64,000 nucleotides of DNA, from NCBI RefSeq assembly GCF_014201585.1, contig NZ_JACHES010000005.1, positions 8,248 to 72,247 of the forward strand. Reading direction: 5' to 3'. The DNA is from Anoxybacillus tengchongensis. GTDB taxonomy: Bacteria; Bacillota; Bacilli; Bacillales; Anoxybacillaceae. The notes beneath the pieces are model-generated. The model was not told where the DNA came from. It worked only from the letters and a program-made list of their open reading frames with translations, and did not search any database. This document shows, one piece after another, positions 1 through 8,642 of this stretch. Each line of letters begins with the position of its first letter. The first letter of the stretch is position 1. The translations under genes and the position numbers were made by a program.

Positions 1-253
1 GGCGAGTAGAGGAAGAGGCATGGTAGGGCGTGCTGAATGATGATAGGCATAGTCAATTTAAGTATGCGGGTGTAGTTTAGTGGTAAAACCTCAGCCACGA
101 GCGGTGCATCGTCGAATAAGCGGCGAGTTGCCTCGACGCATCGATCATCATTGAATAGGCGAGTAGAGGAAGAGGCATGGTAGGGCGTGCTGAATGATGA
201 TAGGCATAGTCAATTTAAGTATGCGGGTGTAGTTTAGTGGTAAAACCTCAGCC
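1..253. repeat. Tandem direct repeat, 2 x 96 bp at 157-bp spacing
   Basis: Positions 1-96 and 158-253 read as identical. The repeat covers about 65 bp of tRNA leader plus the first 31 nt of a tRNA-Gly gene. Between the copies lies a 61-bp spacer (97-157) without a recognisable gene. The first copy starts at the window edge, so more copies may lie upstream. It is either a true tandem duplication or an assembly effect next to a repetitive (tRNA or rRNA) locus. Confidence 0.9.
66..96 (+). pseudogene. Truncated tRNA-Gly 5' fragment
   Basis: These 31 nt are identical to the acceptor, D-arm and 5' anticodon-stem part of the intact tRNA-Gly at 223. The copy stops at the anticodon stem (…CAGCC) and continues into unrelated sequence, so it cannot fold as a tRNA. 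It arose with the tandem repeat. Confidence 0.8.
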
Positions 254-296
254 TTCCAAGCTGATGTCGTGGGTTCGATTCCCATCACCCGCTCCA
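223..296 (+). tRNA. tRNA-Gly (anticodon UCC)
   Basis: The 74-nt gene forms a full cloverleaf. The acceptor stem GCGGGTG pairs with CACCCGC, the anticodon stem CAGC/GCTG holds loop CTTCCAA (anticodon TCC), and the T-arm loop is TTCGATT. Discriminator T is followed by an encoded CCA at 294-296. It decodes GGA/GGG. A convergent terminator follows. Confidence 0.97.
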
Positions 297-309
297 TACA
301 TACGGGGAC

Positions 310-371
310 AACGCAGTGTTTCGTTTCTTAGATGAACGGGGCATTGCGTTTTTTATTTTACTTGCCCCGTA
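310..371. terminator. Bidirectional terminator after tRNA-Gly
   Basis: AACGCAGTG (310-318) pairs with CATTGCGTT (342-350), one G-U pair, and is followed by a T run at 349-354. A second possible stem pairs ACGGGGCA near 336-343 with TGCCCCGT at 363-370. It sits between the tRNA and the convergent gene at 384. Confidence 0.7.
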
Positions 372-383
372 TTTTCGTATATG

Positions 384-1046
384 TTATATGATAAGTTTTG
401 TATGTGCTGTACCACCGTGAATTTGGATAAACATCTCTTTCATCGCTTGCAACATTTGTTCACATTGTGTTTCTGTAAACGAAGGTAAGAAGTATACGAT
501 TTGAACGGCGTGAGTTGTTTGCTCTGTGACCATTGTTCGCTTCGAATCAACGATTGGGCTGCCGAACGGACCTTGAGCGTCTTTTGTGACGAGTTTTCGT
601 TCAAAGTTTGTTATCCGATCATTGATGCCTATATATTCATCTGCTTGCGTACCGATCGTGACAACGATATCTCCCGTTAGATGATCCCGATCATAAATGC
701 CGATCGGTAGTTTATAATATAAGGAAAAAAAGTTATTCACATCAGCAGCTGAGTGAATGGATGGAATAAAGCTTTGCTTGTGCACACGACGAAGCAAACT
801 TTCGGACGAAGGGCGATAACGGCTCGGATCGGTGCCAATTTGTTTAAAGACAGATCGCCATTCTTTCACTTCTGGCCATTCACCTAGCGGAGTTTGTTCC
901 ATATCGAAATATAGCAACTCTTGAAATTGGCGAAGCTTTCCTTTCAACATGTTAGGGGACGGACCGACAACGATTTGATCGTATGTAAGGACGCCGATTT
1001 TAAAATGAGATACGCACTGTTTTACCGTGTCACAAATGGTTAACAT
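384..1046 (-). CDS. Solo B3/4 domain protein
   Basis: This 220-aa protein resembles stand-alone B3/4 domain proteins (COG3382), named after the B3/B4 region of the phenylalanyl-tRNA synthetase beta chain that handles tRNA and amino-acid editing. Visible hallmarks are the RYRPSSESLLRRV stretch and a conserved region around GDIVVTIGTQADEYIG. The start is the ATG at 1046, because AAGGAG lies about 8 nt upstream; a longer reading frame from 1085 has no ribosome binding site. It is divergent from queG with only 60 bp between. Biological role is not established; editing in trans of mischarged tRNA is an inference. Confidence 0.85.
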   Translation of the reverse strand: MLTICDTVKQCVSHFKIGVLTYDQIVVGPSPNMLKGKLRQFQELLYFDMEQTPLGEWPEVKEWRSVFKQIGTDPSRYRPSSESLLRRVHKQSFIPSIHSAADVNNFFSLYYKLPIGIYDRDHLTGDIVVTIGTQADEYIGINDRITNFERKLVTKDAQGPFGSPIVDSKRTMVTEQTTHAVQIVYFLPSFTETQCEQMLQAMKEMFIQIHGGTAHTKLII

Positions 1047-1106
1047 ATCGTTCACTCCTTTTTCTTTACATTGTAACATAAACAACGAGGAAAGGAGGGA
1101 TGAGGG

Positions 1107-2243
1107 ATGGACGTTGTTGCATTGAAAGAAGAAATCATTCAGTATAGTAGAACAATTGGAATTGATAAAATTGGTTTTGCAAGCGCAGATCCATTTTTTG
1201 AGTTAAAAGAACGACTGCGTCAGCAGCAACACCTTGGATATCAATCAGGATTTGAAGAACCTGATATTGACAAGCGAACGACCCCGTCTTTATTGTTGTC
1301 AGAAGCACGTTCCATTATTGCGATTGCCCTCGCATATCCGTCGAAGCTAAAAAATGCACCACGGAGCACGAAAACAGAACGACGGGGCGTTTTTTGTCGA
1401 GCATCTTGGGGACAAGATTATCACGTGATTTTACGCGATCGTTTGCAAAAATTAGAACAATTTATTTTAGCTCGCATACCGAATGCGCGTGTGAAGTCGA
1501 TGGTCGACACGGGGGAATTAGCTGATCGGGCAGTAGCCGAACGAGCAGGGATCGGATGGAGCGGAAAAAACTGTTCCATTATTACACCGGAATTTGGCTC
1601 ATATGTATATTTAGGCGAAATGATTACGAATATCCCATTTCCTCCTGATACGCCAATCGAAGACCAATGTGGGACATGCACTCGCTGTATTGATGCTTGT
1701 CCGACAGGAGCACTTGTGCAAGGGGGACAGTTGAATGCGAAGCGATGCATTGCTTTTTTAACGCAAACGAAAACGTTCATTCCTGATGAGTTTCGCGATA
1801 AAATAGGAAACCGATTGTATGGATGCGATACGTGTCAACTTGTTTGTCCAAAAAATAAAGGGAAAGATTTTCATTTCCATCCAGAGATGGAGCCGGATCC
1901 AGAAGTAGTGAAACCTTTATTAAAACCGCTTCTTCATATGACGAATCGTCAATTTAAAGAAATGTTCGGGCATTTATCGGGAGCATGGCGCGGGAAAAAA
2001 CCGATTCAACGAAATGCAATTATTGCATTAGCCCATTATAAAGATGAAAGTGCCATCGATGATTTATTAATGTTACTTCGGGAAGATTCACGTCCAGTCA
2101 TTCGCGGAACGGCAGCGTGGGCGCTTGGTAAAATTGGAAATCGTAAAGTGATGCCGATGTTACAACAAGCAAAAGAGAATGAACAAGATGAAGATGTCAT
2201 TCGGGAAATTGACAAAGCGTTAGTGATGCTTGAGAACGTGTAG
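1107..2243 (+). CDS. queG: Epoxyqueuosine reductase QueG
   Basis: QueG performs the last step of queuosine synthesis, reducing epoxyqueuosine to queuosine in the wobble position of GUN-anticodon tRNAs, using cobalamin and two [4Fe-4S] clusters. The 378-aa protein shows the catalytic MVDTGELADR segment (Asp134), the ferredoxin-like motif Cys188/191/194/198 and the second set Cys240/243/247. The C-terminal 80 residues form HEAT-like repeats, as in the Bacillus orthologue. AAAGGAGGG sits about 9 nt before the ATG. The amidase gene follows without a terminator, so the two are probably cotranscribed. Confidence 0.96.
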   Translation: MDVVALKEEIIQYSRTIGIDKIGFASADPFFELKERLRQQQHLGYQSGFEEPDIDKRTTPSLLLSEARSIIAIALAYPSKLKNAPRSTKTERRGVFCRASWGQDYHVILRDRLQKLEQFILARIPNARVKSMVDTGELADRAVAERAGIGWSGKNCSIITPEFGSYVYLGEMITNIPFPPDTPIEDQCGTCTRCIDACPTGALVQGGQLNAKRCIAFLTQTKTFIPDEFRDKIGNRLYGCDTCQLVCPKNKGKDFHFHPEMEPDPEVVKPLLKPLLHMTNRQFKEMFGHLSGAWRGKKPIQRNAIIALAHYKDESAIDDLLMLLREDSRPVIRGTAAWALGKIGNRKVMPMLQQAKENEQDEDVIREIDKALVMLENV

Positions 2244-2301
2244 TTGTTTTTCTACTGTTTGTGACATAACGTAGTAAAAAACGAAAAAAGTGGTGAGCGG
2301 G

Positions 2302-3159
2302 ATGAGAAAACGACTACACGATCTTCTCGATGAACGTATCCGGCGTTTTTTTATAAGCGATGTGACGGATGAAGAAGTTGAACGAAAAAAGCAGTTGTTA
2401 GTTAAGCGAAATGCCCAACTTGTGAAATGTGAAGGAAAGGGAACAATCATTGAACGAAAACATATCGTTTCAAAAACGTTCGTGCGCTATATCGTTCATT
2501 TTCGTTTTTTTATTTGGCAACATGGCTGGATGTATGTTGAAGAGAAACAAGAGATGCGTGAAGCAATATTTGAGCAACGCGAACTTGTTAGCGATCGCTT
2601 GCTTTTGCCTACCATCGAAACGGAACAAGTTGAAAAAAAGCAAGAGCGAGATGATGATGAACGTGTTCGTTATACGTATGATCGATTAGCCGCGGTACGA
2701 TATGCTGAAATATGGTGGAACGATTATAATCCAGCGTTTCACAAATTCCCTGTCGATTGTACAAATTTCATTTCACAATGTTTACATGCAGGCGGAATCC
2801 CCATGATGGGTTATCCGAACAAAACAAAAGGATGGTGGATGAGAAAGAACGACTGGAGCTATACGTGGACGGTCGCAAATGCATTACGTTGGTATTTAAG
2901 TGGGTCAAAAACAGGCATTCAAGCCATCGAAAAAAAATCACCGGAACAGTTGTCTCTTGGTGATGTCATTTGTTATGATTTTCAAGGAGACGGACGATTC
3001 GATCATACAACGATCGTCGTGGCGAAAGATAAACAAGGGATGCCGCTTGTCAATGCTCATACGTCCAATAGCCGTATGCGTTATTGGTCATATGAAGATT
3101 CAACGGCATATACATCAAATATCCAATATAAATTTTTCCATATTATTGATCGTGTATAG
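2302..3159 (+). CDS. Amidase-domain (Amidase_6) protein, YhbB-like
   Basis: A 285-aa protein whose C-terminal half is a putative NlpC/P60-like amidase (Amidase_6) domain. The catalytic Cys is in VDCTNFISQC, the His in FDHTTIVV, and a distal NAHTSNSRMRYW motif completes the fold. The N-terminal 120 residues are charged and probably helical. No signal peptide is evident. The gene lies between queG and trmL as yhbB does in B. subtilis. I place the start at ATG 2302, preceded by GGTGAG; a GTG at 2290 in the same frame is the alternative. Substrate unknown; a role on cell-wall peptides is an inference. Confidence 0.85.
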   Translation: MRKRLHDLLDERIRRFFISDVTDEEVERKKQLLVKRNAQLVKCEGKGTIIERKHIVSKTFVRYIVHFRFFIWQHGWMYVEEKQEMREAIFEQRELVSDRLLLPTIETEQVEKKQERDDDERVRYTYDRLAAVRYAEIWWNDYNPAFHKFPVDCTNFISQCLHAGGIPMMGYPNKTKGWWMRKNDWSYTWTVANALRWYLSGSKTGIQAIEKKSPEQLSLGDVICYDFQGDGRFDHTTIVVAKDKQGMPLVNAHTSNSRMRYWSYEDSTAYTSNIQYKFFHIIDRV

Positions 3160-3170
3160 GAGTGAAGATT

Positions 3171-3644
3171 GTGGCTTTACATGTCGTTTTATATCAACCA
3201 GAAATTCCAGCGAATACAGGAAATATTGCGCGCACATGCGCAGCAACAGGAACATCGTTACATTTAATTCGACCGCTCGGATTTTCAACCGATGATAAAA
3301 TGTTAAAGCGTGCTGGATTAGATTATTGGGAATATGTCGATGTGCACTATTACGACTCATTACAAGAGCTTTTTGACAAATATAAAGAAGGTGAATTTTT
3401 CTTTATTACGAAGTTTGGGCAAACATACTACACATCGTTTGACTATAGCGATTCAACGAAAGATTACTTTTTCGTTTTCGGCCGTGAAACGAGCGGATTG
3501 CCAAAAGATTTAATCGAAAACAATATGGAACGTTGTTTGCGTATTCCGATGAACGAATACGTTCGTTCGCTCAATTTATCGAATACAGCCGCCATTCTCG
3601 TATATGAGGCGTTAAGGCAACAAAACTTTCCAAACGTATTTTAA
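3171..3644 (+). CDS. trmL: tRNA (cytidine(34)-2'-O)-methyltransferase TrmL
   Basis: A 157-aa SPOUT methyltransferase that 2'-O-methylates the wobble nucleotide of tRNA-Leu isoacceptors using SAM. Typical motifs are NTGNIARTCAATGT near the N-terminus, FGRETSGLP in the middle and RIPMNEYVRSLNLSNTAAI at the knotted C-terminus. The start is GTG 3171, eight bases after TAGGAG, giving the family N-terminus (M/V)ALHVVLYQPEIP. It starts 12 bases after the amidase stop, so it is likely in the same operon as queG, giving two tRNA wobble-modification enzymes in one unit. Confidence 0.95.
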   Translation: MALHVVLYQPEIPANTGNIARTCAATGTSLHLIRPLGFSTDDKMLKRAGLDYWEYVDVHYYDSLQELFDKYKEGEFFFITKFGQTYYTSFDYSDSTKDYFFVFGRETSGLPKDLIENNMERCLRIPMNEYVRSLNLSNTAAILVYEALRQQNFPNVF

Positions 3645-3676
3645 GCGACTTTCGAATGAAAGTCGCTTAATTTTTT
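3641..3676. terminator. Bidirectional terminator, trmL / small ORF
   Basis: A perfect 12-bp stem, TTAAGCGACTTT with AAAGTCGCTTAA, has a 6-nt loop and is followed by six T. The stop codons of trmL and of the convergent small ORF both fall inside the stem. Confidence 0.92.
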
Positions 3677-3759
3677 ACTTCTGGCTTATCGTTATATCCC
3701 GCTGTAAAAATGGCAGCTAAAAAGGCGAAAATAACACCAAGTACGAGAAGCGTTTTCAT
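3667..3759 (-). CDS. 30-aa single-pass membrane peptide
   Basis: A short open frame encoding MKTLLVLGVIFAFLAAIFTA followed by a short charged tail (GYNDKPEVKN). About 18 hydrophobic residues form one predicted membrane helix. The AAAGGAGGAG ribosome binding site, 7-8 nt before ATG, is close to optimal, which is the main reason to call it. Its stop is inside the shared terminator stem. Family not recognised. Confidence 0.65.
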   Translation of the reverse strand: MKTLLVLGVIFAFLAAIFTAGYNDKPEVKN

Positions 3760-3851
3760 ATAAAATCTCCTCCTTTATGAAGTGACAAGAAAATGACCAC
3801 GTTTTCATTATAGCCTAATTGTATAGCGATATGAAAGTCATACTTTTACGA

Positions 3852-3880
3852 ATGATTACGGACATCCTTGCATACATATG
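3852..3880 (+). promoter_or_regulatory. Candidate sigma-E-type promoter of prkA
   Basis: CATACATA at 3871-3878 resembles the sigma-E -10 consensus CATACAnT, with AATGATTA about 13 nt upstream as a weak -35. prkA is sigma-E controlled in B. subtilis. This is a motif reading only. Confidence 0.35.
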
Positions 3881-3925
3881 GTATTAATCATGACGCTAGA
3901 CATCAAAGGTGGAGGAGGTCCGTGT

Positions 3926-5821
3926 ATGGACATTTTGAAAAAAATACAAAAATATAGAGAAGAAGAGCAAAAATTAAAGTGGGAAGGAACATTTGCCGAG
4001 TACTTAGAAATCGTAAAAGAAAAGCCATGGGTGGCTCAGTCCGCTCATTCTCGCGTTTACAATATGATTAAAGATGCGGGCGTAGAAGAAGTGGATGGAA
4101 AGAAAAAATACAACTTTTTTAGCGGTCAGTTATTTGGGCTTGAAGAAGCGCTAGAGCGGCTTGTAGAAGAATATTTTCACCCAGCCGCCAAACGACTAGA
4201 TGTTCGAAAGCGTATTTTGTTGTTAATGGGACCGGTAAGCGGGGGAAAATCAACGCTTGTGACAATGTTAAAACGAGGACTTGAAGCGTACTCGTATACC
4301 GATCGTGGTGCGGTATATGCGATTAAAGGATGTCCCATGCATGAAGATCCGCTTCATTTAATTCCACACCATTTGCGCGATGAGTTTTATAAAGAGTATG
4401 GCATTCGTATTGAAGGGAACTTATCCCCATTAAACATGATGCGACTTGAAAAAGAATACGGCGGGCGCATTGAAGATGTGATGGTCGAACGCATCTTTTT
4501 CTCCGAAGATAAGCGTGTCGGAATCGGAACGTTCAGCCCATCCGATCCGAAGTCGCAAGATATTGCTGATTTAACAGGCAGCATTGATTTTTCTACGATT
4601 GCTCAATATGGGTCCGAATCGGATCCGCGCGCATATCGTTTTGATGGAGAGCTAAACAAAGCGAATCGCGGTATTATGGAATTTCAAGAAATGTTAAAAT
4701 GCGATGAAAAGTTTTTATGGCATTTGCTTTCTTTGACGCAAGAAGGAAACTTTAAGGCAGGACGTTTTGCGCTTATTAGCGCTGATGAATTGATTGTTGC
4801 CCATACGAATGAAACAGAGTATCGTTCATTTATTGCTAATAAAAAGAATGAGGCACTTCATTCGCGAATTATCGTCATGCCGATACCGTATAACTTAAAA
4901 GTGTCAGAAGAAGAACGAATTTATGAAAAAATGATTCGCGAAAGCGACGTAGCAGATGTGCATATTGCACCACATACGCTACGGGTAGCAGCGATGTTTA
5001 CAATTTTGACGCGATTAAAAGAACCGAAGCGTGGCGATATTGACCTTGTGAAAAAAATGCGTCTGTATGACGGTGAGCTTGTTGAAGGGTTTAATGAAGT
5101 GGATGTCGAGGAGTTGAAAAAAGAATATCCAGACGAAGGAATGAGCGGCATTGATCCACGCTATGTTATTAACCGAATTTCGTCTTGTATTATTCGAAAG
5201 GAAGTGCCGTCTATTAATGCGTTAGATGTATTGAGAGCATTGAAAGAAGGCTTAGAGCATCATCCGTCTATTTCAAAAGAAGATCGGGAACGTTATTTAA
5301 ATTTCATCTCAGTTGCACGAAAAGAATACGATGAAATTGCAAAGCGCGAAGTACAAAAAGCGTTCGTTTACTCGTATGAAGAGTCAGCGAAAACGTTAAT
5401 GGACAATTATTTAGATAACGTAGAGGCATATTGTAACAAAGCGAAAATTCGCGATCCACTAACAGGAGAAGAAATGAATCCAGATGAAAAACTCATGCGG
5501 TCGATTGAAGAACAAATTGGCATTTCCGAGAATGCGAAAAAAGCATTTCGTGAAGAAATTTTAATTCGTATTTCAGCATATGCCCGTAAAGGTCAACGTT
5601 TTGATTATAATTCGCACGAACGGTTGCGTGAAGCGATTCAGAAAAAATTGTTTGCAGACTTAAAAGATATTGTCAAAATTACGACGTCCACAAAAACCCC
5701 TGATGAACAACAACTGAAGAAAATTAATGAAGTGGTTGCTCGATTAATTGATGAATATGGTTATAACTCTACCTCAGCAAATGAATTGCTTCGTTATGTC
5801 GGAAGTTTGTTAAACCGATAA
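3926..5821 (+). CDS. prkA: PrkA AAA+ serine protein kinase/protease
   Basis: A 631-aa protein, the same length as B. subtilis PrkA. The N-terminal AAA+ module carries Walker A GPVSGGKST near residue 105; the C-terminal region is the PrkA kinase-like domain. In Bacillus it acts in sporulation and the transition phase, and a Lon-like protease activity has been reported. The start at ATG 3926 has GGAGGAGG seven bases upstream; an ATG further upstream in the same frame lacks one. It is followed by yhbH, and spoVR lies at 21.8 kb: this is the conserved PrkA-YhbH-SpoVR (enterobacterial YeaG-YeaH-YcgB) set. Confidence 0.96.
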   Translation: MDILKKIQKYREEEQKLKWEGTFAEYLEIVKEKPWVAQSAHSRVYNMIKDAGVEEVDGKKKYNFFSGQLFGLEEALERLVEEYFHPAAKRLDVRKRILLLMGPVSGGKSTLVTMLKRGLEAYSYTDRGAVYAIKGCPMHEDPLHLIPHHLRDEFYKEYGIRIEGNLSPLNMMRLEKEYGGRIEDVMVERIFFSEDKRVGIGTFSPSDPKSQDIADLTGSIDFSTIAQYGSESDPRAYRFDGELNKANRGIMEFQEMLKCDEKFLWHLLSLTQEGNFKAGRFALISADELIVAHTNETEYRSFIANKKNEALHSRIIVMPIPYNLKVSEEERIYEKMIRESDVADVHIAPHTLRVAAMFTILTRLKEPKRGDIDLVKKMRLYDGELVEGFNEVDVEELKKEYPDEGMSGIDPRYVINRISSCIIRKEVPSINALDVLRALKEGLEHHPSISKEDRERYLNFISVARKEYDEIAKREVQKAFVYSYEESAKTLMDNYLDNVEAYCNKAKIRDPLTGEEMNPDEKLMRSIEEQIGISENAKKAFREEILIRISAYARKGQRFDYNSHERLREAIQKKLFADLKDIVKITTSTKTPDEQQLKKINEVVARLIDEYGYNSTSANELLRYVGSLLNR

Positions 5822-5848
5822 AGCATGCCGCACTTGGCATGCTTTGTT
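5820..5848 (+). terminator. Hairpin terminator after prkA
   Basis: AAAGCATGCC pairs with GGCATGCTTT around a 6-nt loop; a short T-rich tail (TGTTTT) follows. The yhbH start is 190 bp further on. Confidence 0.75.
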
Positions 5849-6041
5849 TTATCATCGTAGAAAACAGGCTTGTCCAGCAAAAAAGGTCAGAACAATTTTC
5901 GAAATCATTTGTCAATTTTTTTCGGACGTTGCATAGGATAAAGTAACCAACCATTCATTCATTATTGTTGCAAGCCAACATAGTGTATGCGAGGAAAAAG
6001 GAAAATGTGCAGCATTATTTTACATTGTAGGAGGGGAAAAA

Positions 6042-7202
6042 ATGAGTAGAAACTTCATTGTGTCAAAGGAAGATTGGTCCCTCCATCGAAAAGGCCAAGA
6101 TGATCAAAAACGGCACGAGGAAAAGGTAAAAGAAGCAATTAAAAATAACCTCGGTGATTTAATTACAGAAGAAAGCATCATTATGTCCAACGGTCGCGAC
6201 GTCATTAAAATACCGATTCGTTCGTTAGATGAATATAAAATTCGTTATAATTACGACAAAAATAAACATGTCGGCCAAGGCGATGGGGACAGTCAAGTTG
6301 GTGATGTCATTGCGCGCGACGGTTCTGGTGACGGTCAAAAAGGACCGGGAAAAGGGCAAGGAGCAGGTGACCTGGCGGGGCAAGATTATTATGAAGCAGA
6401 AGTATCCTTAATGGAGCTTGAAGAAGCTTTGTTTAGTCAATTAGAACTTCCTGATTTAAAGAAAAAGCAACATGCTGACCATGTTGTTCAGCATATTGAG
6501 TTTAACGATATTCGCCGAACGGGATTAATGGGGAACATCGATAAGAAAAAAACAATGATGGCTGCCTTTAAACGAAACGCATTAAGTGGCAATCCGAGTT
6601 TTTATCCAATTTATCCGGAAGATTTGAAATTTAAAACGTGGAATGAAGTGATTAAGCCCGATTCGAAAGCGGTTGTTATCGCAATGATGGACACGAGCGG
6701 ATCAATGGGTGTATGGGAAAAATATATGGCTAGAAGCTTCTTCTTTTGGATGACCCGATTTTTACGGACGAAATACGAAACGGTCGATATTGTTTTTATT
6801 GCGCATCATACCGAAGCGAAAATTGTAACAGAAGAAGAGTTTTTTACAAAAGGGGAAAGCGGTGGAACGATATGTTCGTCAGCATATCGAAAGGCGCTTG
6901 AAGTGATCGAAACAAAATACTCACCGACAAAATATAATATTTATCCGTTCCATTTTTCCGATGGCGATAATTTAACGTCCGATAACGCTCGTTGTGTTAA
7001 GCTAGTGCAAGAATTAATGAAGGTATCGAATATGTTTGGATACGGAGAAGTGAATCAGTACAATCGTCACTCGACTCTCATGTCGGCATACAAACATATT
7101 AAGGATGAAAAATTTCGCTATTACATTTTGAAGCAAAAGTCAGATGTGTTACAGGCGATGAGAAACTTTTTCCGAAAAGAAGAACATAAAACATTTGTTT
7201 AA
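6042..7202 (+). CDS. yhbH: YhbH (UPF0229) sporulation protein
   Basis: A 386-aa protein of the UPF0229/YeaH-YhbH family, with a C-terminal von Willebrand A-like fold whose metal-site region reads MMDTSGSMG near residue 220. A Gly/Asp/Gln-rich low-complexity linker (GDGDSQVGD… to GKGQGAGD) lies at about residues 80-115. It is the genetic partner of PrkA and SpoVR; loss affects sporulation in Bacillus. AGGAGGGG precedes the ATG. CATAGTGT about 60 bp upstream could be a weak sigma-E -10. Molecular activity is not known. Confidence 0.94.
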   Translation: MSRNFIVSKEDWSLHRKGQDDQKRHEEKVKEAIKNNLGDLITEESIIMSNGRDVIKIPIRSLDEYKIRYNYDKNKHVGQGDGDSQVGDVIARDGSGDGQKGPGKGQGAGDLAGQDYYEAEVSLMELEEALFSQLELPDLKKKQHADHVVQHIEFNDIRRTGLMGNIDKKKTMMAAFKRNALSGNPSFYPIYPEDLKFKTWNEVIKPDSKAVVIAMMDTSGSMGVWEKYMARSFFFWMTRFLRTKYETVDIVFIAHHTEAKIVTEEEFFTKGESGGTICSSAYRKALEVIETKYSPTKYNIYPFHFSDGDNLTSDNARCVKLVQELMKVSNMFGYGEVNQYNRHSTLMSAYKHIKDEKFRYYILKQKSDVLQAMRNFFRKEEHKTFV

Positions 7203-7204
7203 TC

Positions 7205-7230
7205 CCTTGTGACATACAAGGTTTTTTTTT
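7205..7230 (+). terminator. Terminator after yhbH
   Basis: CCTTG and CAAGG pair across a 7-nt loop and are followed by nine T. It separates yhbH from the sulfur cluster. Confidence 0.75.
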
Positions 7231-7242
7231 GCGAAAAAAAGG

Positions 7243-7331
7243 TTGACAAACGGGTGGGGGTTTTGTAATATACTCATAGAGGTAATGGTAATAAATTATT
7301 TTTTTGCAGTCTAATATACCCTTATGAGTAT
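7243..7331 (+). promoter_or_regulatory. Persulfide-cluster promoter with two ATAC-N8-GTAT operators
   Basis: TTGACA (7243-7248), a 17-bp spacer and TAATAT (7266-7271) form a strong sigma-A promoter. Operator 1, ATACTCATAGAGGTAA (7270-7285), overlaps the -10. Operator 2, ATACCCTTATGAGTAT (7316-7331), lies just before the ribosome binding site of the first rhodanese. Both fit the A/T-flanked G/C-tract palindromes bound by CsoR-family repressors such as CstR, which sense persulfides. No csoR/cstR-like gene is in the window, so the regulator is inferred. Confidence 0.75.
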
Positions 7332-7346
7332 AGAGAGGTGAGAAAG

Positions 7347-7646
7347 ATGAAACATATGCTACCACAAGAAGTGGAGCAACAATTAAAAGAGGGTCGTGCA
7401 CTAAGCATTATCGATGTGCGCGAATATGAGGAAGTAGCCCAAGGTAAAATTCCCGGTGCTCGTCACATCCCGCTTGGCCAACTGCTTGAGCGGATGAATG
7501 AAATTGATAAAAACGAAGAACATATTCTTGTTTGCCGTTCAGGAAATCGAAGCGGTATGGCTTGTCAGTTGTTAGAAAGTTACGGATACCGCGTTGTAAA
7601 TATGACAGGCGGTATGCTTGAATGGACAGGCGAAATTGAACGATAG
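7347..7646 (+). CDS. Single-domain rhodanese
   Basis: A 99-aa sulfurtransferase of one rhodanese domain, with the active-site loop CRSGNRS (Cys63) and the IIDVREYEE motif. It would carry persulfide sulfur on the Cys and pass it to TusA-type carriers. The start ATG 7347 is eight bases after GAGAGG. It is the first gene of the persulfide-handling operon and the nearest gene to the double operator. No signal peptide, so cytoplasmic. Confidence 0.93.
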   Translation: MKHMLPQEVEQQLKEGRALSIIDVREYEEVAQGKIPGARHIPLGQLLERMNEIDKNEEHILVCRSGNRSGMACQLLESYGYRVVNMTGGMLEWTGEIER

Positions 7647-7657
7647 GGGGGAATGGA

Positions 7658-8239
7658 ATGACGATTCACGTCGATCTGGTTGTTGATGCAAAGGGGCTCA
7701 CGTGCCCGATGCCGATTGTTCGCACGAAAAAGGCGATGGAACAGCTACAGCCTGGCCAAGTGCTTGAAGTGCAAGCGACGGATAAAGGTTCACTTGCTGA
7801 TATTCAAGGGTGGGCAAAGAATACAGGGCATCAATATATCGGCACGATTGAAGAAGGTGATGTACTCAAGCATTATCTTCGTAAAGCAAATCCTACAGAA
7901 GTAAAGGAAGAAGCAAAATATCCTCACGTTGTTTCTTTAGAGGAGCTGCAAAAGAAAGTAGAAAACAATGAACAAGTATTTATTTTAGATGTGCGTGAGG
8001 AAGCCGAGTATGTATTTGGTCATATTCCGGGAGCATATCATATCCCGCTCGGACAATTAGAAGAGCGATTAAATGAATTAAATAAAGATGAAACAATTTA
8101 TGTCATTTGCCGAACAGGTAATCGCAGCGATTTAGCTGCGCAACAACTTACTGAAAAAGGATTTACAAGTGTATTTAACGTCATTCCAGGTATGACACAA
8201 TGGAAAGGAACAATGACTAAAGGAGGAAATGAACAATGA
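7658..8239 (+). CDS. TusA-rhodanese fusion (CstA/YrkF-like)
   Basis: A 193-aa fusion. Residues 1-75 are a TusA/SirA sulfur carrier with the CPMPIVRTKKA motif (Cys16); residues 90-190 are a rhodanese with active-site loop CRTGNRS (Cys151). This is the arrangement of S. aureus CstA and B. subtilis YrkF, which move persulfide sulfur during sulfide stress. AGGGGGGAATGG precedes the ATG by a few bases. Its stop overlaps the next start (ATGA), implying translational coupling. The rhodanese part is similar to the preceding gene, suggesting duplication. Confidence 0.93.
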   Translation: MTIHVDLVVDAKGLTCPMPIVRTKKAMEQLQPGQVLEVQATDKGSLADIQGWAKNTGHQYIGTIEEGDVLKHYLRKANPTEVKEEAKYPHVVSLEELQKKVENNEQVFILDVREEAEYVFGHIPGAYHIPLGQLEERLNELNKDETIYVICRTGNRSDLAAQQLTEKGFTSVFNVIPGMTQWKGTMTKGGNEQ

Positions 8240-8631
8240 AAAAACGTGTAGCGATTATTGCAGCAAATGGTGGTTTATTTGACGCATATAAGGTGTTTAA
8301 CATTGCAACAGCAGCAGCAGCAACAGAAGCAGAGGTAGCTATTTTCTTTACATTCGAAGGATTAAATTTAATTCATAAAGAAGCATATCAACAATTGCCA
8401 CTTCCAGAAGGAAAAGAGCAAATTCAACAAGGATTTGCCCAAGCAAACGTTCCATCTATTCCAGAGCTTGTAGGCATGGCGCAAGAAATGGGTGTGAAGT
8501 TTATTGCTTGCCAAATGACGATGGATGTGATGGGATTAACAAAAGAACATTTTGTCGATGGTATTGATGTTGGTGGAGCAGTGACATTCCTTGATTTTGC
8601 GAAAGATGCTGACATCACGTTAACATTCTAA
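8236..8631 (+). CDS. DsrE/DsrF-like family protein (YrkE-like)
   Basis: A 131-aa DsrE-fold protein of the COG2210 group. The conserved Cys92 lies in FIACQMTMDVMG, and the C-terminal DGIDVGGAVTFLDFAKDADITLTF is typical. DsrE proteins receive or hand over persulfide sulfur together with TusA, and B. subtilis yrkE is next to yrkF in the same way. The start overlaps the previous stop by four bases. Cytoplasmic. Confidence 0.9.
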   Translation: MKKRVAIIAANGGLFDAYKVFNIATAAAATEAEVAIFFTFEGLNLIHKEAYQQLPLPEGKEQIQQGFAQANVPSIPELVGMAQEMGVKFIACQMTMDVMGLTKEHFVDGIDVGGAVTFLDFAKDADITLTF

Positions 8632-8642
8632 GGAGGAAGAAC

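Noticed and set aside
97-157. Spacer between the tandem repeats as an attachment site or small RNA
   Set aside because: Only short imperfect inverted pieces (GTCGA/TCGAC) occur; no integrase gene or second att half is in the window.
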